Source of the DNA: Cryptosporangium minutisporangium
GTDB lineage: Bacteria; Actinomycetota; Actinomycetes; Mycobacteriales; Cryptosporangiaceae
DNA: 64,000 bases
NCBI RefSeq assembly: GCF_039536245.1
Contig: NZ_BAAAYN010000070.1
Coordinates: forward strand, 42,221 to 106,220
Direction: 5' to 3'
The notes below the pieces were generated by a model, which did not search any database, was not told the DNA's origin, and saw nothing but the letters and a program-made list of their open reading frames with translations. Below, piece by piece: positions 45,223 through 54,289 of the stretch. The number at the start of each line of letters is the position of its first letter. Position 1 is the first letter of the stretch. The translations under genes and the position numbers were made by a program.

Positions 45223-45919
45223 GGCCGACCTCGACGACCAGCGGGCGGTGGTCACTGGCCCGGGCGACGTCCGGGGTGTCGAGCACACGGTAGCCACGGG
45301 TCGGCACGCCGGGTGAGACGAACAGCCCGTCGATGCGGCGGCGGGGCGACCGGGTGCTGAACGTCGGCGTCGGGTCGTCGGCACCGGCGTCGACCAGGCG
45401 CTCGGTCAGCGCCCGCCAGGCCGGCCCGTCCGCGGTCTCGTTGACGTCGCCGGCGAGCACCGTCGGGGTGTCGTCCGGCAACGCCGAGAGCAGGACCGGG
45501 ACGTGCGCGACCCGCTCCGGCTCGGTGAGTCCCAGGTGGACGCCGACGACCGTGAACGGTGCGCCCGCCAACGCGCCCCGGAGCACCACCGCCGCACGCG
45601 GGTGCTGGAAGCGCGTGAACGGCAGGCGCACCACCGCGGTGTCGCGCACCGAAACGGCGAGCGACGCCAGCACGAGGTTCCCGGACGCGTCGCCGCCGCC
45701 GCGCGCCACGACCAGGCCGCAGCGGCGGGCCAGCTGCGCCGCACGAGCCCGCCAGCGCAGGACCCGGGGTGCCTCCTGGAGGACCACGACGTGCGGCTCG
45801 GCGTCCCGGATGGTCCGCGCCAGGGCGTCCACGTCGTCGCGGAGCCCGCGAACGTTCCAGTCGAGTACCCGCAGCCAGACCGGCCTCGCGTCGGATGGCT
45901 CAGCGGACGGCGCAGTCAC
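45212..45919 (-). CDS. Endonuclease/exonuclease/phosphatase family protein
   Basis: 235 residues with the metal-dependent phosphodiesterase fold of DNase I, AP endonucleases and sphingomyelinases. Visible are LDWNVRGLRDD (Asn), VVVLQEAPR (Glu), VVGVHLGLTEPER (His), VLAGDVNET (Asp, Asn) and the closing ARASDHRPLVVEV (Asp-His). No signal peptide. GTG 45919 overlaps the stop of glkA, so both are on one transcript. Substrate unknown. Confidence 0.82.
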   Translation of the reverse strand: MTAPSAEPSDARPVWLRVLDWNVRGLRDDVDALARTIRDAEPHVVVLQEAPRVLRWRARAAQLARRCGLVVARGGGDASGNLVLASLAVSVRDTAVVRLPFTRFQHPRAAVVLRGALAGAPFTVVGVHLGLTEPERVAHVPVLLSALPDDTPTVLAGDVNETADGPAWRALTERLVDAGADDPTPTFSTRSPRRRIDGLFVSPGVPTRGYRVLDTPDVARASDHRPLVVEVGLTR

Positions 45920-46860
45920 CGGATTCGCGCGAGGTCCGCCGCGCCGACCAGGCCGGCCTTGTTGCCCAGCGCCGCGATCCGCACCTCGGCCGCCTCGGTC
46001 CGTCCCCGCAGCGCGGTCACCTTCGCGTACGTCTCCCGGGCCGGGATCGACAGCAGGTCACCGGCCTCGGCGACGCCGCCGCCCAGGATGATGCAGCGCG
46101 GATCCCAGGCGGAGACCAGGTCGGCCATCCCCCAGCCCAGCCAGTTGCCCAGCTCGCTGAAGGACGCCAGCGACACGCCGTCACCGGCCTGTGCGGCCCG
46201 GGTCACCATCGGCCCGTCGATCGCGTTGACGTCGCCACCGGCCATCTCCAGCAGCGTCCTGGCGTCGTCCGGGTCGTTCCTGGCCCGTTCCCTGGCGAAC
46301 CGCACCAGCGCCTTGCCGCTCGCGTACTGCTCGAAGCAGCCGCTGGCGCCGCAGCCGCAGGGGTGTCCGTCCGGTACGACCCGGACGTGTCCGAACTCGG
46401 CGGCCATGCCGAACTCGCCGCGGTAGACCTCACCGTTGACCACCGCGCCGCCGCCGATCCCGGTGCCGACCGTGATCAGCAGCAGGTGGGGCCGATCGCG
46501 TCCGGCGCCGAACCGGAACTCCGCCCAGGCCGCCGCGTTCGCGTCGTTCTCGACGACGACCGGCAGGTCGACCCGCTCCTGGATCCGGTCCCGCAGCGGC
46601 TCCCGGCGCCAGGCCAGGTTCGGGGCGTGCAGCACGACCGAGCGAGATGCATCGATCCAGCCCGCTGCGCCGACACCCACGGCTTCGATCGTGTAGTCCT
46701 CGCCCAGCTCGCGAACGACCTCGGCGATGACCCGGGCGGTGTCGTGGACGTCCTGGCTGGGTGTCGGACGCCGCACCGTAGCCAGAACTTCACCATCCGG
46801 AGTCACCACTCCGGCCAGCACCTTGGTTCCTCCGACGTCGACTCCGACGGTCAGCGTCAC
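45916..46860 (-). CDS. glkA: ROK-family glucokinase
   Basis: 314 residues. Phosphorylates glucose with ATP; in Streptomyces the homologous enzyme also mediates glucose repression. The phosphate loop VGVDVGGTKVLAGVV, VVENDANAAAWAE with the catalytic Asp, GTGIGGGAVVNG, and the ROK zinc motif HPCGCGASGCFEQYASG are all present. GTG 46860 follows GTGAGGGG. Gene order glucokinase-endonuclease/phosphatase near macRS resembles the glkA region of S. coelicolor (recalled). Confidence 0.93.
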   Translation of the reverse strand: MTLTVGVDVGGTKVLAGVVTPDGEVLATVRRPTPSQDVHDTARVIAEVVRELGEDYTIEAVGVGAAGWIDASRSVVLHAPNLAWRREPLRDRIQERVDLPVVVENDANAAAWAEFRFGAGRDRPHLLLITVGTGIGGGAVVNGEVYRGEFGMAAEFGHVRVVPDGHPCGCGASGCFEQYASGKALVRFARERARNDPDDARTLLEMAGGDVNAIDGPMVTRAAQAGDGVSLASFSELGNWLGWGMADLVSAWDPRCIILGGGVAEAGDLLSIPARETYAKVTALRGRTEAAEVRIAALGNKAGLVGAADLARIR

Positions 46861-47044
46861 GCGCCCCTCACCACACCTACGCACCCTTCTCGTCTCTGCA
46901 CGCAGCCCGTGAGTGCATCCGCGCCGGTCGGGATCTCCGGCGGTCACCGGCGTGCGGCCGGTTCCGTCGCAGCGTATGGCACGCCGCTCGGACGGTATCG
47001 ATCGCTCCACCCGTGGCGTGCGGTCGGTGCCGCCCGAGGCACGG

Positions 47045-47323
47045 TCAACCGATGTCGATCCGCTCCACCGGCGGGCCCTCTCCCGGCTCGTTCCCCGGGT
47101 CGTCCGTACCGCTGACCGCCTGCTCACCCCAGGTCGTGGCGACCTCGGCGACGACGCGCAGCAGCTCGGCACCGGCTACCGCGGCGTCCGCCACGGCTCC
47201 GGAGAACCGGGTCACCAGCTCCGGTGGCAGCTCGGGCGCGTTGACGCCACGGACGCGCTGCAGCAGCGCCTCGGCGAACCGGGCGGCCTCGTCGACCAGC
47301 GGTCCGGGCGGCGGGACGCTCAC
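47045..47323 (-). CDS. Small helical protein in the ArsA/SRPBCC operon
   Basis: 92 residues from GTG 47323, which overlaps the stop of the ArsA-like gene. Mostly helical (VDEAARFAEALLQRVRG, FSGAVADAAVAGAELLRVV) with an acidic, Pro-rich end. Its position matches the short gene after the ArsA-like ATPase in mycobacteria. Function unknown. Confidence 0.65.
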   Translation of the reverse strand: MSVPPPGPLVDEAARFAEALLQRVRGVNAPELPPELVTRFSGAVADAAVAGAELLRVVAEVATTWGEQAVSGTDDPGNEPGEGPPVERIDIG

Positions 47324-48561
47324 CGCTGCCCCACCGATGCCTCGGACGGACCGGCCGCAGTGGCGGAACCCGCCGGAGCGGCCGAACCCGCCGAACCCGC
47401 CGCGAACCGCACCTCGAGCCGCCCGTCCTGCAGCGTCGCTCCGGCGACCCGACGCCGCCGCAGCACCTCCGGCAGCGCCAGCAGACGCCGCCGGCCGGCC
47501 ACCGTGAGGATCAGCTCGTCGGCGACCCGGGACAGCGCGATCTCGGACCGGTCGGCCAGCGGGAGCGCGAGCGAGAGCACGGTGTCCTCGCCACCCTGGT
47601 GCAGCCGCAGCGGTGGTTCGACCGGAACGGCGGCCACCGGGTCGGTGTCCTCGCCGTAGAGCTCGCTCGCCAGCGCGGCCAGCGCATCGACCCCCACCGG
47701 CTCGGCTGGCAGGTACGGGGCGGTGCGCAGCGGAACGCCCGCGAAGCTCTCCCCGGCCTCGGCGAGCCGGTCCCGCTGGGCGGCCGCCCAGCCGGCCCGC
47801 CACGGATCGTCGCCGTCCGGGATCACCCGGTTGACGACCACGCCGTCGACCACGAACCCGTGCAGCGCCAGCGCGGTGAACGTCCGGCGTGCCTCGGCGA
47901 GCACCACCGCCTCCGGCGTCAACACCAGCCGGACCGCGCTCGTCAGCGGGTCGGTCAGCAGGTCACGGACGTCCGCCAGCGAGCGCTGCAGCCGCTGGAC
48001 GGCGGCGAGCACGGCGTCGTCCGGAAGCAGTGAACCCAGCTCGCGGCCGAGCACCGGCCGCGCCACCCCGGACAGCCGGCGGTGCAGGGGCGCCAGCCGA
48101 TCGGTGTACCAGCCGAGCACGTCGGGGAGCGTCAGCAGACGCAGCGTCTCCGCGGTCGGGGCGCAGTCGACGACCACCGTGTCCCAGCGCCCGGAGCGGG
48201 CCTCCTCGTGCACGGCGAACAGCGCGAACAGGTCGTCGAGGCCGGGCGGCACGACGAGTTCCTCAGCGGCGACGCCGGTGAGGCCGCCGTGCCGGAGCAC
48301 GGCCGTGAGGTAGTTCCGCAGCGTGCCCCAGTACCGCTCGTAGCGCGCCTGCGGATCGACCTGCTGGGCCCAGAGCCCGTCCTCGACCGGCGTGGGATCG
48401 GCCCCCACCGGTACGCCCAGCGCGTCCGCGAGCGAGTGCGCCGGGTCGGTGGAGACGACCAGCGTGGAACCGCCGCCGCGCCTCGCCGCCAGGACCGCGG
48501 TGGCCGCCGCGGAGGTGGTCTTGCCGACCCCGCCCTTGCCCGTGAAAAGTACGACCCGCAT
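47320..48561 (-). CDS. ArsA-like P-loop ATPase
   Basis: 413 residues. The deviant Walker A is GKGGVGKTT at residues 8-16, STDPAHSLADALG (the switch-I region) is typical, and VVVDCAPTAETLRLL is the switch II. It lacks the arsenite-binding cysteines of true ArsA and has one nucleotide site, so an Anion-transporter/Get3-like ATPase of unknown client is the best call. The C-terminal 90 residues contain a beta-rich domain (VLSLALPLADRSEIALSRV) similar to small heat-shock-like folds appended to bacterial ArsA homologues. ATG 48561 is two bases after the SRPBCC stop. Confidence 0.88.
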   Translation of the reverse strand: MRVVLFTGKGGVGKTTSAAATAVLAARRGGGSTLVVSTDPAHSLADALGVPVGADPTPVEDGLWAQQVDPQARYERYWGTLRNYLTAVLRHGGLTGVAAEELVVPPGLDDLFALFAVHEEARSGRWDTVVVDCAPTAETLRLLTLPDVLGWYTDRLAPLHRRLSGVARPVLGRELGSLLPDDAVLAAVQRLQRSLADVRDLLTDPLTSAVRLVLTPEAVVLAEARRTFTALALHGFVVDGVVVNRVIPDGDDPWRAGWAAAQRDRLAEAGESFAGVPLRTAPYLPAEPVGVDALAALASELYGEDTDPVAAVPVEPPLRLHQGGEDTVLSLALPLADRSEIALSRVADELILTVAGRRRLLALPEVLRRRRVAGATLQDGRLEVRFAAGSAGSAAPAGSATAAGPSEASVGQR

Positions 48562-48563
48562 GG

Positions 48564-49007
48564 TCACGCCGTCGATTCCACGCGCTTCTTCAGGTCCTTC
48601 AGCGCGGTGTCCATGATCATCTTCTCGGCCTTGCGCTTGAACATTCCGAGCATCGGCATGTTCACGTCCACGGTCAGCGTGTAGGTGACGGTGGTGGTCC
48701 CGTCGCCGTTGTCCTCGAGGTCGTAGCTGCCGTCCTGGACCTTCATCATCTTGCTCTCGACGAGCGTCCACTCGATCCGGGTGAGGTCCTCGGCGTACGC
48801 GTACTCCAGCGTGTACTCGTCCTTCACCACACCCGCGTCGAGCACGAACCGGGCCTGGTGGGCGTAGCCGTCCTCGTACTCGCTGACGACCTCCACGCTC
48901 TTCACCGCGTCCACCCACTCCGGGTAGGACGGGAAGTCGCTGATGACCGAGGCGATCGTGTCGACCGGCGCGGCGATGGTGATCGACTGCTGGGAAGAGT
49001 CCGCCAT
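48564..49007 (-). CDS. SRPBCC (START-like) ligand-binding protein
   Basis: 147 residues. The start QSITIAAPVDTIASVISDFP, the middle YPEWVDAVKSVEVV and the long C-terminal helix (MFKRKAEKMIMDTALKDLKK) show the helix-grip fold of polyketide-cyclase/START-like proteins, which bind hydrophobic ligands. In mycobacteria the corresponding protein (TB16.3) neighbours an ArsA-like ATPase as here. It has no transmembrane segment. Ligand unknown; a lipid role fits the setting of plsC, fadD and pimB. Confidence 0.87.
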   Translation of the reverse strand: MADSSQQSITIAAPVDTIASVISDFPSYPEWVDAVKSVEVVSEYEDGYAHQARFVLDAGVVKDEYTLEYAYAEDLTRIEWTLVESKMMKVQDGSYDLEDNGDGTTTVTYTLTVDVNMPMLGMFKRKAEKMIMDTALKDLKKRVESTA

Positions 49008-49042
49008 GTCCCGACACGCTACTGGGTGGCCCGCGGCCCCGG

Positions 49043-49873
49043 TCACCACTCCAGGACGAACGGCGTCCCGGTCGCGCGGAAGTGCCCGACGTTGACGCAC
49101 TCGGTGCGCCCGATCCGCATCCGGTGCTGCAGCGGCTGGTGGACGTGCCCGAACAGCGCGTACCGCGGCTGGTGCTCGTGGATCGCGTCCAGCAGCGCTT
49201 CGCTCGCGACCTCCGGACGCCGGGTGACGGTGTCCCATCGCAGCTCCGGTACGGCCGGCGGCACGTGCGAGCAGAGGACGTCGACCGGGCCGAGTGCCGC
49301 GACCTTGGCGGCGAACTCCTCCGGCGAGAAGTCCGCGCCGAACTGCACGATCGGCCGAGGACCGCCCTGGGTGCGGCGGGGCTGCGCGGCCGGCGCACCG
49401 TGTTGCTTGGATTTGGGCCGGGGCCAGCCGCCGACGAACCCGAACCGCCAACCGCCGATCTCGACGACCTCCGCGTCGAACATCCGGCGCTTGTCGTCGA
49501 CGAACTCCGGCCAGAGACGCGGCATGTCGACGTTGCCGTAGGTGCAGTACGCGGGCGTCGGCATGACGTCGAACAGCTCGGCGTACTGGGCCCTCGCCGC
49601 CTCGGTGATCGCCGCGGTCAGCGCCTCGGGATCGCTCATCAGGCGGGCGCCGACCGAGCGCAGGTCGCCGAAGCGGTGCTCCTTGCGCAGTTCGGCGAAC
49701 TCGGCGCCCGCCTCGGCGCCGAGGAGGTCGGCCAGGATGCCCTGGGTGGGGTCAGCGTAGTCCAGGTAGAGCAGCAGGTCACCGAGGACGACCAGGGCGT
49801 CGGCGCCGTCACCGGCTTCGGCCAGCGCTTCGGCCCGACCGTGGACGTCGGACACCACGTGGATACGGGTCAT
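49043..49873 (-). CDS. Calcineurin-like metallophosphoesterase
   Basis: 276 residues. The metal-binding pattern is visible in order: SDVHGRAE (D, H), VVLGDLLLY (GD), TYGNVDMPR (GN, with V in place of H), LCSHVPPA (H) and FGHVHQPL (GHVH). The substrate cannot be told. The ATG overlaps the stop of the small upstream gene as ATGA, so it is co-transcribed with it. Confidence 0.87.
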   Translation of the reverse strand: MTRIHVVSDVHGRAEALAEAGDGADALVVLGDLLLYLDYADPTQGILADLLGAEAGAEFAELRKEHRFGDLRSVGARLMSDPEALTAAITEAARAQYAELFDVMPTPAYCTYGNVDMPRLWPEFVDDKRRMFDAEVVEIGGWRFGFVGGWPRPKSKQHGAPAAQPRRTQGGPRPIVQFGADFSPEEFAAKVAALGPVDVLCSHVPPAVPELRWDTVTRRPEVASEALLDAIHEHQPRYALFGHVHQPLQHRMRIGRTECVNVGHFRATGTPFVLEW

Positions 49874-50010
49874 GCCGCGCCCACGGCGGGCTCACCGGGC
49901 TTCCGACCGGCCTCCAGCCGGTCCTTCACCCACCGCCCGCGGATCGCGGCGGACACCACGTCGGGGTCAACGGCGAGGAACGTCTCCTCGATCAGGTCCA
50001 CGTGAGGCAC
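49870..50010 (-). pseudogene. SRPBCC/polyketide-cyclase remnant with internal deletion
   Basis: 46 residues from GTG 50010. The first 20 (VDLIEETFLAVDPDVVSAAI) fit the start, and the last 23 (WVKDRLEAGRKPGEP) fit the end, of a roughly 150-residue SRPBCC protein that usually stands at this point beside a metallophosphoesterase and fadD in actinomycetes (recalled). The middle, holding the ligand cavity, is absent, and the two parts are joined in frame. It is therefore called a deleted remnant, not an intact small gene. The stop overlaps the next gene by ATGA, so it may still be translated. Confidence 0.6.
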
Positions 50011-50274
50011 TCCCGAAGCATGCCATTCCGCGGAGACGGGCCGGACGACCTGCGCTGCACCGCCGCGTGACCCGTGCCACGAATCCGGGTCCGTCCCGAG
50101 ATACCGTCGGTCGATAACGGGTACCTCCGCTCCCACGGGTGCCCGGGGCCATCGGTACCGTGCGGTTCCAGCCCTGGGCACGCACCTGCCGTGACGCGCC
50201 GGGGTCTACCCCCCGCGTCAGCCCCGACCGGCCTAACCTGCCAGCGTCGGAGACCGTACGAAAGCGAGGCCGTG

Positions 50275-52062
50275 GTGCGTGAGTTCGCTCAGCCCGCCGT
50301 CTACACCGTGCCCGATGGGGCGAACCTGACCGACCCGGTCTGGAGCGCCGCCGACGAGGCACCGGACGCGGTGACGTTCCGCCGCCCGGCCGGGTCCGGC
50401 TGGCGCGACGTGACTGCGGCTCAGTTCCGCGCCGAGGTCATCGGCGTCGCGAAGGGGTTGATCGCCGCCGGCGTCCAGCCGGGCGATCGGATCGGCCTGA
50501 TGGCCCGCACCCGCTACGAGTGGACGCTCGTCGACTACGCGATCTGGTCGGCCGGAGCGGTCACGGTTCCGATCTATGAGACCTCGTCGGCCGAGCAGGT
50601 CCAGTGGATCCTCGGCGACTCGGGCGCGGTCGGCGTCGTCGTCGAGTCGTCGGCTCACCAGTCGCTGGTCGAGAGCGTCCGTTCGGACCTGCCCGACCTG
50701 CGACGCATCTGGCAGATCGACGCGGACGCCGTCGGCCTGCTCACCGCCGATGGTGCTTCCGTGCCCGACGAGGCAGTGGCCGAGCGCCGAGCCGCACTCG
50801 GGCCGGACCAGGTCGCGACGATCATCTACACGTCCGGCACCACCGGCCGTCCGAAGGGCTGCGTGCTGACCCACAAGAACCTCCTGTTCGAGGTGGGGAA
50901 CGCGCTGCCGGAGCTGGCGAGCATGTTCAACGCGGGCGCGTCCACGCTGCTGTTCCTGCCGCTCGCGCACGCGTTCGCGCGGCTGATCCAGCTCGGAGCC
51001 GTCCAGTCCAGGGCGACGCTGGGCCACGCGCCGGACATCAAGAACCTCATGGGCGACCTGCAGACGTTCCGCCCGACGTTCGTGCTGGCCGTTCCGCGCG
51101 TCTTCGAGAAGGTCTACAACGGCGCGAAGCAGAAGGCGCACGCCGAGGGCAAGGGCGGGATCTTCGATCGGGCCGACCGGGTGGCGGTCGCCTACAGCGA
51201 GGCGCTCGACAAGGGCGGCCCCGGCCTCGTGCTGCGCGCCCAGCACGCGCTGTTCGACAAGCTCGTCTACGGCAAGCTCCGCGCGGCGCTGGGTGGGGCC
51301 TGTACGCACGCGATCTCCGGCGGAGCACCGCTGGGTGCCCGGCTCGCGCACTTCTTCCGGGGCATCGGGCTCTGGGTGTCCGAGGGTTACGGGCTCACCG
51401 AGACGTCGCCGGCCACCGCCGCGAACGTCGACCGCGCGGTCAAGATCGGCACGGTCGGCCGGCCGCTGCCCGGCATGACGGTCCGGATCGCCGACGACGG
51501 TGAGGTGCTGATCGCCGGTGATCACGTGTTCCGGGAGTACTGGCACAACCCGGAGGCGACCGCGATCGCGCTGAAGGACGGCTTCTTCCACACCGGTGAC
51601 CTCGGTGCGCTCGACGACGAGGGCTTCCTGACGATCACCGGCCGGAAGAAGGAGCTGATCGTCACGGCAGGTGGCAAGAACGTCGCCCCGGCCGTGCTGG
51701 AGGACCGGATCCGGGCGCACCCCCTGGTGAGTCAGGCGATGGTGGTGGGCGACGGCAAGCCGTTCATCGGCTGCGTCGTGACGATCGACCCGGACGCGTT
51801 CGGGCCGTGGAAGGCCAAGCACGACAAGGGCGCGGACGCTACTGTGAGCGATCTCGCGAACGACCCTGACCTGCGGTCGGAAATCCAGGCCGCGGTGGAC
51901 GACGCTAATCAGGCCGTGTCGCGCGCCGAAGCGGTGAAGGTCTTCCGTATTCTCCCCCGCGACTTCACCGAGGAGACGGGCGAGCTGACGCCGAGCTTGA
52001 AGCTGAAGCGCGCCGTCGTGGAGAAGGAGTACGCCGACGAGATCGCCGCGATCTACACCTGA
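50275..52062 (+). CDS. fadD: Long-chain fatty-acid-CoA ligase
   Basis: 595 residues. Activates fatty acids with ATP and CoA, feeding beta-oxidation or lipid synthesis. The AMP-binding P-loop is TIIYTSGTTGRPKG, the A5-like motif is SEGYGLTETSP, FHTGDLGALDDEGFLTITG holds the adenylate-contacting Asp, and GRKKELIVTAGGKNVAP is the linker. Similar to mycobacterial FadD15. GTG 50275 (or 50272) has GCGAGG just upstream. Divergent from the minus-strand operon. A histidine kinase frame opens across its stop codon. Confidence 0.94.
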   Translation: MREFAQPAVYTVPDGANLTDPVWSAADEAPDAVTFRRPAGSGWRDVTAAQFRAEVIGVAKGLIAAGVQPGDRIGLMARTRYEWTLVDYAIWSAGAVTVPIYETSSAEQVQWILGDSGAVGVVVESSAHQSLVESVRSDLPDLRRIWQIDADAVGLLTADGASVPDEAVAERRAALGPDQVATIIYTSGTTGRPKGCVLTHKNLLFEVGNALPELASMFNAGASTLLFLPLAHAFARLIQLGAVQSRATLGHAPDIKNLMGDLQTFRPTFVLAVPRVFEKVYNGAKQKAHAEGKGGIFDRADRVAVAYSEALDKGGPGLVLRAQHALFDKLVYGKLRAALGGACTHAISGGAPLGARLAHFFRGIGLWVSEGYGLTETSPATAANVDRAVKIGTVGRPLPGMTVRIADDGEVLIAGDHVFREYWHNPEATAIALKDGFFHTGDLGALDDEGFLTITGRKKELIVTAGGKNVAPAVLEDRIRAHPLVSQAMVVGDGKPFIGCVVTIDPDAFGPWKAKHDKGADATVSDLANDPDLRSEIQAAVDDANQAVSRAEAVKVFRILPRDFTEETGELTPSLKLKRAVVEKEYADEIAAIYT

Positions 52063-52119
52063 CGAAGCCCGACCCGGCGCGGGCGGTTCCCCCGGCGCGG
52101 GTTCGCCCGGCTCCGGAAC

Positions 52120-52179
52120 GTCCGGGGCCCGACCGTCCGGGGCCCGAACCTCCGGGGCCCGACCGTCCGGGGCCGCTGA
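52120..52179. repeat. 15-bp tandem repeat, four units
   Basis: Units 52120-52134, 52135-52149, 52150-52164 and a partial 52165-52179, each with TCCGGGGCCCGA. The unit is five codons, and the repeat lies in the frame that leads into the histidine kinase gene, coding SGARP/SGART steps. Confidence 0.8.
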
Positions 52180-52516
52180 CCGGAGCGGCACCGGTGGCCC
52201 GAGCCGGGCCGGGTCCCGCGCCCGGCCGACCGCGAGCCGGCTCGGGTCGACCTGGCCCCAGCCTGCGTGGCTGGGGCGCCTGGCCGACAAGTACGGCGGC
52301 GCCCTCGGCACGCTGGAGATCGCCGCGCTGACCCGACTGGTCCGCGGCTCGCTGCTCCTGCTGATCATCGGCCTCTCGCTGGCCAGCACCCGTTCGCTCG
52401 CGCCGACGCTGCTCTGGTGCGCGCTGTTCGCGCTGGCGGCCGCGCCCGGCCTGATCGCGCCGGAACGCCCGTGGCCGGCGCGGATCGGCTGGCCCGCCGA
52501 GGTCATCGTCGTCGCG

Positions 52517-53923
52517 ATGGCGGCCGCGACTCCTCCCACCGAGGAGGCGTTCGTCCACCCGGCGTTCCTGCTCTCCTACCTCGCCGCACCGGCGTTCGCG
52601 GTCGGCGCGGTCGCGGGTGTCGTCGAGCTGGTCGCGCTGGTCGTGGTGACCGCCGCGGCGCTGGTCGTCTCCGGCGCCCTGCAGGACCAGCTCGGTCAGG
52701 ACACGTTCGTGCTCGCCGCCTTCGAGTCGACCGTCCTGGCCGCCGTGGCCGGCATCGTCGGCATGGCCGTCCGCCGCCTGGTCCGCAGCCGGAGCGACGC
52801 CGTCGAGCCGGAGTTCGTGCAGGCGGCCCGGCTGCTCACCCAGCTGCGGACGATCGCGCGGCAGCTTCCCGGCACGCTCGACCCCGGCAGCCTCGCCGAC
52901 CGGCTCCTCGACGAGCTGGAGCGGGTGGCGCCGGCCGACCGCAGTGCGGTCCTCACCGGTAGCGGCGGCGGCCGCCTGGAGGTACTGACCCAGCGCGCGC
53001 CGGGTCGCGTCGCCTGGGAGACGTCGTTCGACGCCGACACACCACTCGCCGACACCTGGGCCAGCCAGCAGCCCCAGCTCTCCAGCCGGACACTCGACCG
53101 CGCCGGTCCGGGCACACCGGTGTCGGTGCTGGTGCTGCCGATGATCACCGGCGTCCGCACGGTCGGGCTGGTCGTGCTGGAGTCCGACCGCACCGGCGCC
53201 TACTCGCCGAGCACCGTGACCGAGGCGACCGAGGTCGTGAACAACGCGGCGCTCCGGCTGGAGACCGCGCTGCTCTTCGACGAGGTACGCGGCCTCGCAA
53301 CGGTGGAGGAGCGGCAGCGCCTCGCCCGGGAGATCCACGACGGCGTCGCGCAGGAACTCGTCATGGTCGGGTACGGCATCGACAACGCGATCGCCGACCT
53401 ACCTGCGGGCAGCGAAGCCGCCGAGAGCACCCTGCGCCTGCTCCGCGTCGAGGTCACCCGCGTGATCACCGAGCTCCGGCTCAGCCTGTTCGAGCTGCGC
53501 AGCGACGTCGACCGGCACGGTGGCCTGGGCAGTGCGATCGCCGACTACGCCCGGACGATCGGCAGCTCCGCCGGCCTGCGCGTGCACCTCTCGCTGGACG
53601 AGTCGACCGCCAGATTGCCCGCTGCCGTGGAGTCCGAGCTCCTGCGCATCGCACAGGAGGCGGTGACCAACGCACGCAAGCACGCCGGAGCGGCGAATCT
53701 CTGGGTCACCTGTGAGGTCGACCCGCCGTTCGCGCAGATCGAGGTCAGCGACGACGGTAAGGGCCTCGGACGGGGGCGGCCGGAGGGTCGCTACGGAATG
53801 ACGATCATGGCCGAGCGAGCCAATCGGGTTCGCGCGGAGTTGGAGATCGTTCCGCGTGCCCCCAAAGGGACGACAGTGCGCGTCGTGCTCGGGGGTAAGA
53901 CACGACAGGGAACTGCTGGCTGA
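52517..53923 (+). CDS. GAF-domain sensor histidine kinase (start uncertain, probably upstream)
   Basis: 468 residues from ATG 52517. Membrane helices (LLSYLAAPAFAVGAVAGVV and neighbours) are followed by a GAF domain (about 115-255), a HisKA_3 helix with the phosphohistidine in RLAREIHDGVAQELVMVG, and an ATPase domain (ITELRLSLFEL; EAVTNARKHAGA N-box; VSDDGKGLGRGR). The same frame is open from 52007 to 52516 and encodes a further membrane pair (RGSLLLLIIGLSLAS, WCALFALAAAPGLIA) but contains no ATG, GTG or TTG. The real start is therefore a rare codon, or a shift from the fadD frame is used. Pairs with the response regulator at 54290. Confidence 0.8.
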   Translation: MAAATPPTEEAFVHPAFLLSYLAAPAFAVGAVAGVVELVALVVVTAAALVVSGALQDQLGQDTFVLAAFESTVLAAVAGIVGMAVRRLVRSRSDAVEPEFVQAARLLTQLRTIARQLPGTLDPGSLADRLLDELERVAPADRSAVLTGSGGGRLEVLTQRAPGRVAWETSFDADTPLADTWASQQPQLSSRTLDRAGPGTPVSVLVLPMITGVRTVGLVVLESDRTGAYSPSTVTEATEVVNNAALRLETALLFDEVRGLATVEERQRLAREIHDGVAQELVMVGYGIDNAIADLPAGSEAAESTLRLLRVEVTRVITELRLSLFELRSDVDRHGGLGSAIADYARTIGSSAGLRVHLSLDESTARLPAAVESELLRIAQEAVTNARKHAGAANLWVTCEVDPPFAQIEVSDDGKGLGRGRPEGRYGMTIMAERANRVRAELEIVPRAPKGTTVRVVLGGKTRQGTAG

Positions 53924-54289
53924 CCGTGGGATCGGTGGTTTTGAATTCGTCTTCTGGGAAGAAGGTCGGACGGTCCAGAGGCTTGACCGGGAGCCCGATA
54001 AGCTGCGACGGTTACTCAGCATTGGTGTCGGACAGGCTCATCAATAGTTGCATTTATCCGTATCTAATACCCTCAGTTCGGGCGCGATTCACGCGGGCAT
54101 GCCTACGCAGCGTTGCTAATGGCACTATTCATACCAACCAGCGTTTTCCGCATGCCGACCGTTCAGGCCCAGCGTCCACTGTGGCCGAACAGAATGCGTC
54201 TTCCCTGGCCATCAGCTACAGAGGCCCTGAAATGAGAACTTTAGGCGACGGATCGTATAACGTGACGCTGCAGGAGGTGCGGCCAGACA
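53924..54289. other. AT-richer interval between kinase and response regulator
   Basis: 366 bp much less GC-rich than its surroundings. No significant protein gene is seen. A 21-codon frame (54232-54297) has AGAGG upstream and overlaps the regulator start by eight bases, so it could be a leader peptide. Otherwise the stretch probably carries the regulator promoter. Confidence 0.5.

Noticed and set aside
50233..52539. 768-codon antisense frame opposite fadD
   Set aside because: Shadow frame; fadD on the plus strand has all catalytic motifs.
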